From Candidatus Saccharibacteria bacterium CG_4_10_14_0_2_um_filter_52_9 (GTDB lineage: Bacteria > Patescibacteriota > Saccharimonadia > Saccharimonadales > UBA4665): a stretch of DNA of 19,296 nucleotides. The stretch covers positions 1-19,296 of the forward strand of contig PFOA01000010.1 of NCBI GenBank assembly GCA_002792275.1, written 5' to 3'. The notes under the pieces were generated by a model, which saw only the letters and a list, made by a program, of their open reading frames with translations, did not search any database and was not told the DNA's origin. The position numbers were made by a program, and so were the translations under genes. This document shows positions 6,192 to 12,422 of this stretch, in pieces (the first letter of the stretch is position 1; the number at the start of each line of letters is the position of its first letter).

Positions 6192-7721
6192 ATGACAATG
6201 CCCTCCACAAACGAAAAGATAGGTAGCTTAATTGCTCAGATAAGGCAAGAAAAGGGTCTGACGCAGGCAGAATTTGCCCGCCGCCTCAATACCTCGCAAT
6301 CGGCCGTTAATCGCATGGAACACGGCCGGCAAAACATGAGCCTGGAAACCCTGGGACGCATAAGTGATGTATTAAACAAGCAGCTCATCAGCTTGAACAA
6401 AGGTGCTCTTAATCTTCGCATCGAGGGCGGCCGGGAATTAAAGGGCGAGATTACGCTCAAGACCAGCAAGAATGCTACCGTCGCCCTGCTTTGCGCCAGC
6501 CTACTCAACAAGGGTACTACCCGGCTCAAGAATGTTGCCCGCATCGAAGAAGTTAATCGCTTGTTGGAGGTTCTGGCCAGCATAGGCGTCCAGATTCGCT
6601 GGCTGGCCGACAACGAGTTGGAAATCAAACCGCCAACCAAGCTCAAACTGGATAACATCGACAAGGAAGCCGCCCGTAAAACCCGTAGCGTATTAATGTT
6701 CATCGGCCCGTTAATGCACACTGCCAAAGAGTTTAACATCCCCTACGCCGGCGGCTGTGAACTGGGGCGGCGCACCGTTTTGCCGCATTTGTACGGCTTG
6801 GAAGAATTTGGCGTTGACGTCCTTACCAAGCATGGCCATTACCAGGTCACGGCATCACCCCGACCGGCCAAGCGCCCGGTGGTTCTTTATGAATCCGGCG
6901 ACACCACTACCGAGAATATTCTGATGGCCGCCGCTCGCATACCCGGCGAAACAGTTATTAAAATGGCCAGTGCCAACTACATGGTGCAAGACCTCTGCTT
7001 CTTCCTGCAAAAGCTCGGCGTACGCATTGAAGGCATTGATAGCAGTACTCTACATGTCCACGGTGTGGCCGATATCCGCAAAAATGTTACCTACTCACCG
7101 GCCGAAGATCCGGTTGAAGCCATGACTTTCATTGCCGCAGCTATAACAACCGACTCAGCTATTGGCGTCAAGCGGGCACCGATTGAGTTTCTGGAACTGG
7201 AGCTGTTAAAGCTGGAGAAAATGGGTCTCAAGTATGACGTTAGCAAGGTCTACAAGGCAGACAACGGCCAGACCGATTTGGTGGATCTGAAAATCCACAA
7301 ACACAACGGCGAGCTGGTGGCGCCCGGTGAAAAAATCCACCCCAATGTCTTCCCTGGTCTGAATATTGACCACCTGCCCTATTTTGTGCCGATTGTCGCC
7401 GTGGCCAAAGGCCGTACTCTGATTCACGACTGGATTTACGAAGATCGGGCGCTGATGTACACCGAGATGAAGAAAATCGGCGTCAACCTGGAACTGGCTG
7501 ATCCGCACCGCGTGTTTATCGAGGGTCCAACGCGCTTTAAGCCGGCCGATCTGGTTTGCCCCAGCGGCATCCGGCCGGCCGTTATGTTGCTAATTGGTAT
7601 GCTGGCCGCACCGGGCGTTTCCGTACTGCGCAACGTCTACACCATCAATCGCGGCTACGAAGATCTGGCTGATCGGCTGAACAGCCTAGGTGCTAAGATT
7701 ACCGTCCTGCACGAGATTTAG
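6192..7721 (+). CDS. murA: UDP-N-acetylglucosamine 1-carboxyvinyltransferase with N-terminal XRE helix-turn-helix
   Basis: This is the first committed step of peptidoglycan synthesis: transfer of enolpyruvate from PEP to UDP-GlcNAc. At 509 residues it is about 80 longer than ordinary MurA. The extra part, residues 8-65, is a Cro/C1-type HTH ('LIAQIRQEKGLTQAEFARRL…SQSAVNRMEHGRQNMSLETL'). The MurA part starts near 72. It has the Lys-Asn pair K93-N94 ('TSKNA'), Arg165 in 'RKTRSVLMF', Cys189 in 'GGCELGRRT' (the fosfomycin-reactive cysteine), 'TTTENILMAAA' (238-248), and Asp393 in the position of the catalytic Asp near 'FPGLNIDHLP'. The enzyme therefore looks active. The HTH could bind DNA (autoregulation) or serve only as a fold; that is inference. 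The first ATG (6192) is given; 6198 is a plausible alternative. The tRNA-Gly promoter overlaps its stop. Confidence 0.92.
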   Translation: MTMPSTNEKIGSLIAQIRQEKGLTQAEFARRLNTSQSAVNRMEHGRQNMSLETLGRISDVLNKQLISLNKGALNLRIEGGRELKGEITLKTSKNATVALLCASLLNKGTTRLKNVARIEEVNRLLEVLASIGVQIRWLADNELEIKPPTKLKLDNIDKEAARKTRSVLMFIGPLMHTAKEFNIPYAGGCELGRRTVLPHLYGLEEFGVDVLTKHGHYQVTASPRPAKRPVVLYESGDTTTENILMAAARIPGETVIKMASANYMVQDLCFFLQKLGVRIEGIDSSTLHVHGVADIRKNVTYSPAEDPVEAMTFIAAAITTDSAIGVKRAPIEFLELELLKLEKMGLKYDVSKVYKADNGQTDLVDLKIHKHNGELVAPGEKIHPNVFPGLNIDHLPYFVPIVAVAKGRTLIHDWIYEDRALMYTEMKKIGVNLELADPHRVFIEGPTRFKPADLVCPSGIRPAVMLLIGMLAAPGVSVLRNVYTINRGYEDLADRLNSLGAKITVLHEI

Positions 7722-7722
7722 T

Positions 7723-7728
7723 TATAAT
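7723..7728 (+). promoter_or_regulatory. -10 box (TATAAT) for tRNA-Gly
   Basis: A perfect TATAAT begins two bases after the murA stop codon and ends nine bases before the tRNA, so the tRNA can be transcribed independently of murA. Confidence 0.55.
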
Positions 7729-7737
7729 CGGAACAGC

Positions 7738-7812
7738 GCGAGTGTCGTATAGCGGTTATTATCCTAGTTTTCCAAACTAGTGACGAGAGTTCGACTCTCT
7801 CCACCCGCACCA
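7738..7812 (+). tRNA. tRNA-Gly (anticodon TCC)
   Basis: The anticodon stem CTAGT/ACTAG encloses loop TTTCCAA (anticodon TCC). The T-arm is GAGAG-TTCGACT-CTCTC and CCA is encoded. The acceptor stem GCGAGTG/CACCCGC has one A-C mismatch at the fourth pair, and the D-stem is weak, as often in tRNA-Gly. The anticodon is the ordinary one, not UCA, so nothing suggests UGA reassignment. Confidence 0.9.
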
Positions 7813-7834
7813 CATCAGGTGAATTTACCAATGG

Positions 7835-7843
7835 TGTTATATT
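7835..7843 (+). promoter_or_regulatory. Extended -10 (TGTTATATT) for the IMPase-family gene
   Basis: TG-N-TATATT ends six bases before the ATG at 7850. No Shine-Dalgarno site is present, which fits a leaderless transcript. Confidence 0.5.
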
Positions 7844-7849
7844 GAGTAC

Positions 7850-8620
7850 ATGAGATCGCCTTATTTGCCAGTTGCAATTAACGCTGTGAAGGCTGCTCAA
7901 GACGTGATTTTGAAATACTATAAGGATGAACAGCTCGAGGTTGCGACAAAAGAAGATCAAACACCTGTAACAGTAGCCGACCAGCAAGCTGAAGACATAA
8001 TCAAACAAACAATTCTTGCCGCGTTCCCGGACCATACATTCTTTGGCGAAGAGGGTGAGAAAGTTGATTTACAAAATCACAAAGGATTTACCTGGATTAT
8101 CGATCCGATCGATGGCACTAAGAGTTTTATACGAGGTTTACCCTTGTTCGGAACTTTACTGGCATTAATGCATGACGGTGAGCTTATCGTTGGGGTATCG
8201 AATGCGCCCGTATGGGGTGAGTTGGTATATGCCGTGAAAGGCGAAGGAGCCTTTCTCAATGACACCCAACTTAGTGTGTCGAAGGTTAATCAAATAAATG
8301 AGGCGTATTTAAGCAACGGGCGTTTGAAATACTTTGAAGATATAAAGAAGGTTCCTCAATTGTTAGCCATATCTAGAGAGGCAAAATGGGCAAGGGGGCT
8401 TGGCGATTTTTGGATATATCATCTCGTAGCTGAGGGTAAAGTTGACATTATGATGGAAGGATCAGTGAAGTTTTGGGATATAGCAGCAGCAAAAGTTATT
8501 GTAGAAGAAGCCGGCGGCACTATGTCTCAGCTTGATGGACAGCCAATTACTTATCAGTCAACCACAGCTTTAGCAACGAACGGCATGCTACATGATCAAA
8601 TCGTTGCCGCGATGAAGTAG
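7850..8620 (+). CDS. Inositol monophosphatase-family phosphatase
   Basis: This is a Mg2+-dependent sugar or polyol phosphatase. All metal-site motifs are intact: 'GEEG' with E67/E68, motif A 'WIIDPIDGTKSF' (82-93; D85, D88, T90) and motif B 'WDIAAAKVIVEEAGG' (209-223; D210). At 256 residues it is typical. Candidate substrates in the family are inositol-1-phosphate, histidinol phosphate, 3'-phosphoadenosine 5'-phosphate and fructose-1,6-bisphosphate; the neighbours do not decide between them. The coding sequence is clearly richer in A/T and A/T-ending codons than murA before it or the membrane genes after it. It sits directly behind tRNA-Gly, which hints at acquisition by transfer. It converges on the minus-strand gene ending at 8654. 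Confidence 0.9.
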   Translation: MRSPYLPVAINAVKAAQDVILKYYKDEQLEVATKEDQTPVTVADQQAEDIIKQTILAAFPDHTFFGEEGEKVDLQNHKGFTWIIDPIDGTKSFIRGLPLFGTLLALMHDGELIVGVSNAPVWGELVYAVKGEGAFLNDTQLSVSKVNQINEAYLSNGRLKYFEDIKKVPQLLAISREAKWARGLGDFWIYHLVAEGKVDIMMEGSVKFWDIAAAKVIVEEAGGTMSQLDGQPITYQSTTALATNGMLHDQIVAAMK

Positions 8621-8653
8621 TATCGTTCTAGCCTGATTAATGATGCTGCACTA

Positions 8654-8956
8654 TTATTTTGCGGGTAGTTGAAAATCTATAGACAGTTGGGCACTGCGGC
8701 CGGCTTGGTCTATAGCCATATTATCTTGAGTCGTTGGTGGCTTATTATCGGTAACCGTAACGTGAGCCAGCCCGTTTCGTGCCGGTTTAATCTCTACCAC
8801 GCGTGTTACCAGCCCGCGGGCCGGGGCTGATCCGCCCTCCAGGTTACCGGCATTGTAGGCCTGGATCACCACAGCCGACAGAGATATTATGCCGAACAGA
8901 ATCATTGCCAGCGGCAAGGCATGGCGATGCAATCGCTTTGAATGTCTTATTTCCAT
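8654..8956 (-). CDS. Small single-pass membrane protein, unknown function
   Basis: I do not recognise this family. The ~100-residue protein has a basic N-terminus ('RHSKRLHRH'), one transmembrane segment (about 14-35) and a ~65-residue outer part that ends 'AQLSIDFQLPAK', which could be a small beta-rich domain. It is the third gene of a minus-strand group after the PrsW-like protease and the zinc-ribbon membrane protein. Its start overlaps the end of the latter gene, a sign of coupled translation. Two starts are possible: ATG at 8956, with GGAGG ten bases upstream, or GTG at 8962, with GGAGG four bases upstream. ATG is chosen. Composition matches the neighbouring core genes. Confidence 0.6.
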   Translation of the reverse strand: MEIRHSKRLHRHALPLAMILFGIISLSAVVIQAYNAGNLEGGSAPARGLVTRVVEIKPARNGLAHVTVTDNKPPTTQDNMAIDQAGRSAQLSIDFQLPAK

Positions 8957-9804
8957 TGCCACTGGGCCTCCATAACACTCAGATCGGCCTTGTCGCCGTT
9001 AATAGCGTGAACCAGAATAAAGACATTTTCGCCGGAAGCTACCTGGTGCAGGACAGCTGCCTCCACAATGGCGATACCGTGTGCCTGATCCGAAGCAGTT
9101 ACAAAGTAGGCCGGACTGCCGGCAAAGCGGCCGACCTGCTGACTATCTATTGTGAACCCGGACAGGTTGGTGTGTACGTCTTGCTCCAGCGCCTGCTTAG
9201 CAATGCCCATAAAGGCGTTTGGTGTGGTTGCCTGGGCGGTGTTGGCATAGACTTTGTAGGCATTGGTGGAGCTGTTTATGGTCTGGCCGTTGAAGGCGCT
9301 CATATCACAGCTATCCGAATGGTTACTCACATTAAGTTTGTCGACAAACCCGGTTGAATAGCAGTGTGTTGATAGGTCGGCCGAGGCAATGGCCGGCGCC
9401 GCCGGTTGATTGGTAGCGGCTGGCGGGTGTTCATCAAAACGAGGGTCGTGCTTGATGGCATAAGTCCAGACTGCTAACCCGGTCAATATGGCCAGGCTGG
9501 AGAAAATCAATCCGGCGTTGCTAATGCCTCGCCGCACCGATGAACGCGACAAGGTACCCATAATCAAACCGGCCAGTCCGAGCACCAAGCCAAACAAAGC
9601 CATGAACAGGGCGCCGATGATACCGATAATGCCAAGCAGTAAAGACAACAAGGCCTTGGTCTCACCCCTGTGTTGAGCCGGCGTGGCTACGGCATAGGCG
9701 GGGTGTTGAGCAACGGCATGTCTGTTTACCTGCAAAGGGTACCCGCAGTTGCCGCAAAAGACGGCACCGGCTTCAACCGATTGTGTACAATTCTGACAAG
9801 TCAT
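8947..9804 (-). CDS. Zinc-ribbon, multi-pass membrane protein (DUF4190-like) with extracytoplasmic domain
   Basis: The function is unknown. Residues 1-22 form a treble-clef-type zinc ribbon with C3, C6, C17 and C20. Hydrophobic segments follow at about 50-87 (two helices) and 94-117, resembling DUF4190. A Pro/Ala-rich linker (about 125-142) then leads to a ~140-residue C-terminal domain, rich in Ser, Thr and Asn, that is predicted to lie outside the membrane. Two cysteines there ('THCYSTGF', 'SDSCDM') could form a disulfide. The next gene upstream on this strand encodes a PrsW-like protease that also ends in a zinc ribbon, 36 bases away. This suggests the two act together, perhaps as protease and substrate or sensor. 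That is inference only. No Shine-Dalgarno site precedes the ATG. Confidence 0.75.
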   Translation of the reverse strand: MTCQNCTQSVEAGAVFCGNCGYPLQVNRHAVAQHPAYAVATPAQHRGETKALLSLLLGIIGIIGALFMALFGLVLGLAGLIMGTLSRSSVRRGISNAGLIFSSLAILTGLAVWTYAIKHDPRFDEHPPAATNQPAAPAIASADLSTHCYSTGFVDKLNVSNHSDSCDMSAFNGQTINSSTNAYKVYANTAQATTPNAFMGIAKQALEQDVHTNLSGFTIDSQQVGRFAGSPAYFVTASDQAHGIAIVEAAVLHQVASGENVFILVHAINGDKADLSVMEAQWQWK

Positions 9805-9840
9805 TGATTTGATTTTTTATTTAGCGGGTACTGGGCTTAT

Positions 9841-10608
9841 TTAAGCATTTTTACCACAGTGAACGCAATAGAGGTGGTGTTGGGGGTTGGCGAAACCGCA
9901 AGAGCGGCAATAAGCGTTGTGCCCCACCGCACTGATGCCCACAAACTGGTCGCGTGCCCCGGCTCGCATGAACAGCATGAATAGTCCGGCGCTGGTTCCC
10001 AGGGTTACAAACAGCGCGCCGATGGCGTAGGCCAGCGTGCCCGAGGCCAGGCCAAAGTCATAAAGACCATGCAGAACCATAACCACCGCCAGGGGCACGA
10101 CAATGCCCAACACCGGTTTGCCGGCCAACTTGCGCTTAGCTAGAAAATAGCCGACTGTGCCGGTGGTAGCGGCGTGGAACAGGGGCGTCAGAAAAAGTCG
10201 CGTCAAGCCGGTTTTGGTGCCGAACTGCAGAGTGTAGAGAATGTTCTCCGGCAGGCCAAAACCCAGTCCGGCCAGCGCAAAATAGATAACTCCGTCGGTG
10301 TGCTCGTTAAAATAACGTCGCTTATAGATAACAAGGGCTAGTGGCACAAATTTACAGAACTCCTCTATAGCACCAACGCCGAGAGCTGTTGCCAGCAAGG
10401 CACCATGAGGCGTATTAGGTAGCAGGTTATCGATCGATACCAGGCGTCCTTCCAGCCAGCCGGCCAGCAAGGCACCGACCAAGCCAAGTCCGGCCGCCAT
10501 CCACAAGGCGGCGATCGGTTCTTTCTCTCCCCTATCGTGGGCAATCAAAAACCAGACCAGCCCTACGGCCAGAGTGATGAAAACCAGTACTACGAGAAAC
10601 AGTGTCAT
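9841..10608 (-). CDS. PrsW-family intramembrane metalloprotease with C-terminal zinc ribbon
   Basis: The protein has about eight transmembrane helices and the PrsW/Abi-like active-site motifs: 'EEFCK' (E82, E83, K86), 'ENILY' (E121, N122, Y125), H145 in 'FHAATTG' and 'HGLYD' (H180, D184). PrsW in Bacillus cleaves the anti-sigma factor RsiW. No sigma or anti-sigma gene is visible here, so the substrate is unknown. Unusually, the last ~20 residues form a cytoplasmic zinc ribbon (C234, C237, C248, C251: 'YCRSCGFANP…YCVHCGKNA'). The gene heads a minus-strand group with a second zinc-ribbon membrane protein and a small anchored protein. A TATACT -10 lies upstream (about 10638-10645), back to back with the tRNA-Arg promoter. 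No Shine-Dalgarno site is seen. Confidence 0.88.
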   Translation of the reverse strand: MTLFLVVLVFITLAVGLVWFLIAHDRGEKEPIAALWMAAGLGLVGALLAGWLEGRLVSIDNLLPNTPHGALLATALGVGAIEEFCKFVPLALVIYKRRYFNEHTDGVIYFALAGLGFGLPENILYTLQFGTKTGLTRLFLTPLFHAATTGTVGYFLAKRKLAGKPVLGIVVPLAVVMVLHGLYDFGLASGTLAYAIGALFVTLGTSAGLFMLFMRAGARDQFVGISAVGHNAYCRSCGFANPQHHLYCVHCGKNA

Positions 10609-10633
10609 GTTGGTTTTTTGTTTTTAGCTAACA

Positions 10634-10652
10634 GGTATAGTATACACTATTA
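10634..10652. promoter_or_regulatory. Overlapping divergent -10 region (prsW-like gene / tRNA-Arg)
   Basis: GTATAGTATACACTATTAA contains the inverted repeat ATAGT-ATAC-ACTAT, with TATAGT on the plus strand and TATACT on the minus strand. It lies between the PrsW-like gene (minus) and tRNA-Arg (plus). Exact start sites cannot be fixed by eye. Confidence 0.35.
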
Positions 10653-10670
10653 ACTGGTGTACGGCACTTC

Positions 10671-10747
10671 GCCCCGGTAGCTCAGCTGGATAGAGCAGAG
10701 GACTTCTAAGCCTAAGGTCGCAGGTTCGAATCCTGCCCGGGGCACCA
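10671..10747 (+). tRNA. tRNA-Arg (anticodon TCT)
   Basis: The acceptor GCCCCGG/CCGGGGC, D-stem GCTC/GAGC and T-arm GCAGG-TTCGAAT-CCTGC are perfect and CCA is encoded. The anticodon loop is CTTCTAA (TCT, reading AGA). The anticodon stem is poor: GAGGA against GCCTA leaves only three Watson-Crick pairs, flanked by G-A and A-G oppositions. Confidence 0.88.
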
Positions 10748-10759
10748 TAACTTGTAATA

Positions 10760-10803
10760 GTGGGTATAGCTCAGTTGGTTAGAGTCTGGTTGTGGTTCAG
10801 AAA
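10760..10803 (+). pseudogene. Truncated 5' part of a tRNA-His (anticodon GTG)
   Basis: The first ~40 bases follow the tRNA plan: GTGGGTA, TA, a D-arm GCTC-AGTTGGTTA-GAGT, then TCTGG-TTGTGGT-TCAGA with anticodon GTG. One or two bases are missing between the D-stem and anticodon stem. No T-arm and no 3' acceptor (TACCCAC) occurs in the following 500 bases. It strongly resembles the start of the intact tRNA-His at 11298. Confidence 0.65.
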
Positions 10804-10846
10804 CGAACGGTTGACCTACAGCATTATATTATTTTAAACTGTAAGT

Positions 10847-11233
10847 ATGCCTGATGTTAGGTGTCAAAATTGCGCCAAGACGTTTTTTGTAAAGCCAAAC
10901 CGCTTGTTAAAAGGCTGGGGCAAGTATTGTTCGAATAGTTGTAAGCATCTGGGGCAAAAAACAGGTCAACTGGTTCCCTGTGCAGTATGCCAAAAACCGT
11001 CCTACAAGAATATAAAGGATTAATCTAGATCGAAAAGTGGTAAATTCTTCTGTAGTAAGTCTTGTCAAACAAAATGGCGCAACGGTTTGTTCATCGGCAC
11101 AAATCACGCAAACTGGAAAAAAGATAAGGATCGTCTTAACAACGATGTTTCAAACTTGCTTTGGCTATGCCATAACTGTCACTATTTGATGCACCATTAC
11201 ACGACCGAATCAAAAGGATTTTTAGCCACATAG
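10847..11233 (+). pseudogene. Broken HNH homing-type endonuclease (multi-zinc-ribbon)
   Basis: The frame reads in phase from ATG 10847 to TAG 11231-11233 but is interrupted by TAA at 11021-11023 (after 58 codons). Before the stop there is a zinc-ribbon pair ('CQNCAKTFF…YCSNSC', then 'CAVCQK'). After it come 'FFCSKSCQTKW', 'NHANW' and the end of an HNH core, 'LLWLCHNCHYLMHHY'. Intact relatives have a further stretch with the first catalytic His(-His) between 'NHANW' and the 'DKDRLNND' segment. Here these are joined directly, so an internal in-frame deletion removed it. With both a nonsense codon and loss of the first catalytic His, the gene is almost certainly dead. It lies between a truncated and an intact tRNA-His, suggesting a tRNA-associated mobile gene. 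Family recognition is from memory of sequence style, not a search. Confidence 0.75.
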
Positions 11234-11257
11234 TGCATCCTCGTTTGCCTCAACATG

Positions 11258-11286
11258 TTGCTAACATCTGGTACAACGGATATAAT
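11258..11286 (+). promoter_or_regulatory. Promoter of tRNA-His (TTGCTA, 17 bp, TATAAT)
   Basis: TTGCTA (11258-11263) and TATAAT (11281-11286) are spaced by 17 bases, and the tRNA starts 12 bases later. The inverted repeat ACAACGG…CCGTTGT (11274-11297) spans the -10 box. Confidence 0.65.
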
Positions 11287-11297
11287 TACGCCGTTGT

Positions 11298-11375
11298 GGT
11301 GCTTGTAGCTCAGTTGGTTAGAGCGTCGGTTTGTGGTACCGAAGGTCACGAGTTCAAGTCTCGTCAGGCACCCCA
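11298..11375 (+). tRNA. tRNA-His (anticodon GTG)
   Basis: It carries the extra G(-1) opposite C73 typical of tRNA-His. The acceptor is GTGCTTG/CAGGCAC, D-stem GCTC/GAGC, anticodon stem TCGGT/ACCGA around TTGTGGT (GTG), T-arm ACGAG-TTCAAGT-CTCGT, and CCA is encoded. Its last 22 bases overlap the 3' end of the opposing quinone-oxidoreductase gene. Confidence 0.95.
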
Positions 11376-12319
11376 TTTATCACTTCTTTGATTTGAATGA
11401 CGACTTTGCCGCGGGGGTGGCCGGTTTTGAGGTATTCCAGGGCTTCGGCGGCTTGGTCGAGGGGAAAGACTTTGTCGATATTAGCTTTGAGGATACCCTG
11501 GTCGACAAGCTCAGTAACCTTGGCCAGGCGTTCGGTGGTTACCTGGGTGAATTGGGCAGTGTAATTTAGGTTTTTCTGTTTAACAAGTGCTTCGTCCGGC
11601 GGGGCGAGCATTGACACCAGGGCGCCACCGTCTTTAAGAATTTTGTAAGATTTGGCATTGGTTTCGCCGCCCACCGTGTCAAAGACGGCGTCGTAATCTT
11701 TCAATAGTTCGCTGAAGTCCTGGGTTTCGTAATCAATAACTTCGTCGGCGCCGAGGCTTTTAACAAAGTCAGCTTCGTCGGTTCGGGCGGTGGTGGCAAC
11801 GTAGGTGCCGAGATGTTTGGCTAACTGAATTGCCATGGAGCCGATGCCGCCAGCGCCGCCGTGAACCAAAATTTTCTGGCCGGCTTGGAGATTCATGTGA
11901 TCTACCAGTGCTTGGTAGGCACTGACGCTTACCAGTGGCAAGCCGGCGGCAGTAGTGAAATCAATGCTAGTCGGCTTACCTGCCAGCTGTGTGGTTTTAA
12001 CGGGTGTTAATTCGGCAAAGGAGCCATTGCCGCTGAGCGGACTGGCTTGGCCATAGACGTCTTGGCCGACTTCAAAACCTGTGACGCCTTCGCCAAGTTC
12101 AGAGACTACACCGGCGAAGTCGCCGCCGAGAGTAGCCGGAAAGTTTAGTTCGGCCATTTGTCGGGCTCGACCCTCACAAACGGTAATATCAAAAGGGTTA
12201 ACTCCGGCAGAGCGAACCTCAACCAATACCTGGCCTTTTGCCGCAGTCGGCTGTGGAGCATCAGCCGTTACTTTTAGAACCTCTTGTCCGCCGTAACCAC
12301 TGATCTGTGCTGCTTTCAT
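11354..12319 (-). CDS. Zinc-free NADP-dependent alcohol dehydrogenase/quinone oxidoreductase (MDR family)
   Basis: This is a medium-chain dehydrogenase/reductase of the QOR type, likely reducing quinones or reactive enones with NADPH. The GroES-like N-domain contains 'SAGVNPFDITVCEG' and 'LGGDFAGVV'. The NADP site is 'HGGAGGIGSMAIQLA', and the later 'ADEVIDYETQDF' and 'VFDTVGG' are also typical. No structural or catalytic zinc cysteines are present. The frame is open to 12424, but the extra N-terminal residues are not family-like. GGAG lies six bases before the ATG at 12319 and three bases before another at 12322, so the 321-residue form starting 'MKAAQISGYG' is chosen. The family normally ends near 'GKVVIQI'; here ~11 more residues are read through the antisense of tRNA-His. 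Confidence 0.9.
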   Translation of the reverse strand: MKAAQISGYGGQEVLKVTADAPQPTAAKGQVLVEVRSAGVNPFDITVCEGRARQMAELNFPATLGGDFAGVVSELGEGVTGFEVGQDVYGQASPLSGNGSFAELTPVKTTQLAGKPTSIDFTTAAGLPLVSVSAYQALVDHMNLQAGQKILVHGGAGGIGSMAIQLAKHLGTYVATTARTDEADFVKSLGADEVIDYETQDFSELLKDYDAVFDTVGGETNAKSYKILKDGGALVSMLAPPDEALVKQKNLNYTAQFTQVTTERLAKVTELVDQGILKANIDKVFPLDQAAEALEYLKTGHPRGKVVIQIKEVINGVPDET

Positions 12320-12341
12320 CATCAACTCCGTCATTTTAATA

Positions 12342-12356
12342 CTATACATTGTATAG
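12342..12356. promoter_or_regulatory. Palindromic operator candidate (CTATACA-T-TGTATAG)
   Basis: Perfect seven-base arms around one base lie about 23 bases upstream of the quinone-oxidoreductase start. The palindrome overlaps its likely -10 region (TATAGT on the minus strand). This is the usual position for a repressor site. The cognate regulator is unknown. Confidence 0.45.
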
Positions 12357-12382
12357 CAAATAGGTGGCTGCTCCAAACTTAT

Positions 12383-12391
12383 TGCTATAAT
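12383..12391 (+). promoter_or_regulatory. Extended -10 (TGCTATAAT) for the P-type ATPase
   Basis: TG-N-TATAAT lies 31 bases before the ATG at 12423. A GGAG ribosome-binding site at 12414-12417 has a five-base spacing. Confidence 0.6.
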
Positions 12392-12422
12392 TAGGATAAC
12401 GAGACAACTAAGTGGAGAAAAC

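Noticed and set aside
7738..7812. Possible recoding of UGA as glycine (Gracilibacteria/SR1 code)
   Set aside because: The tRNA-Gly anticodon is TCC, and TGA ends several family-length proteins, so the standard bacterial code fits.
8803..9357. 184-residue plus-strand frame opposite the zinc-ribbon membrane gene
   Set aside because: The opposing minus-strand gene has a zinc ribbon, membrane helices and a gene overlap with its neighbour; this frame shows none of these.
10760..11297. A functional group I intron in tRNA-His carrying the HNH gene
   Set aside because: The anticodon arm is complete on both sides before the break, no 3' half of this tRNA is found, and no intron core motifs were recognised. 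A decayed fragment is the simpler reading.
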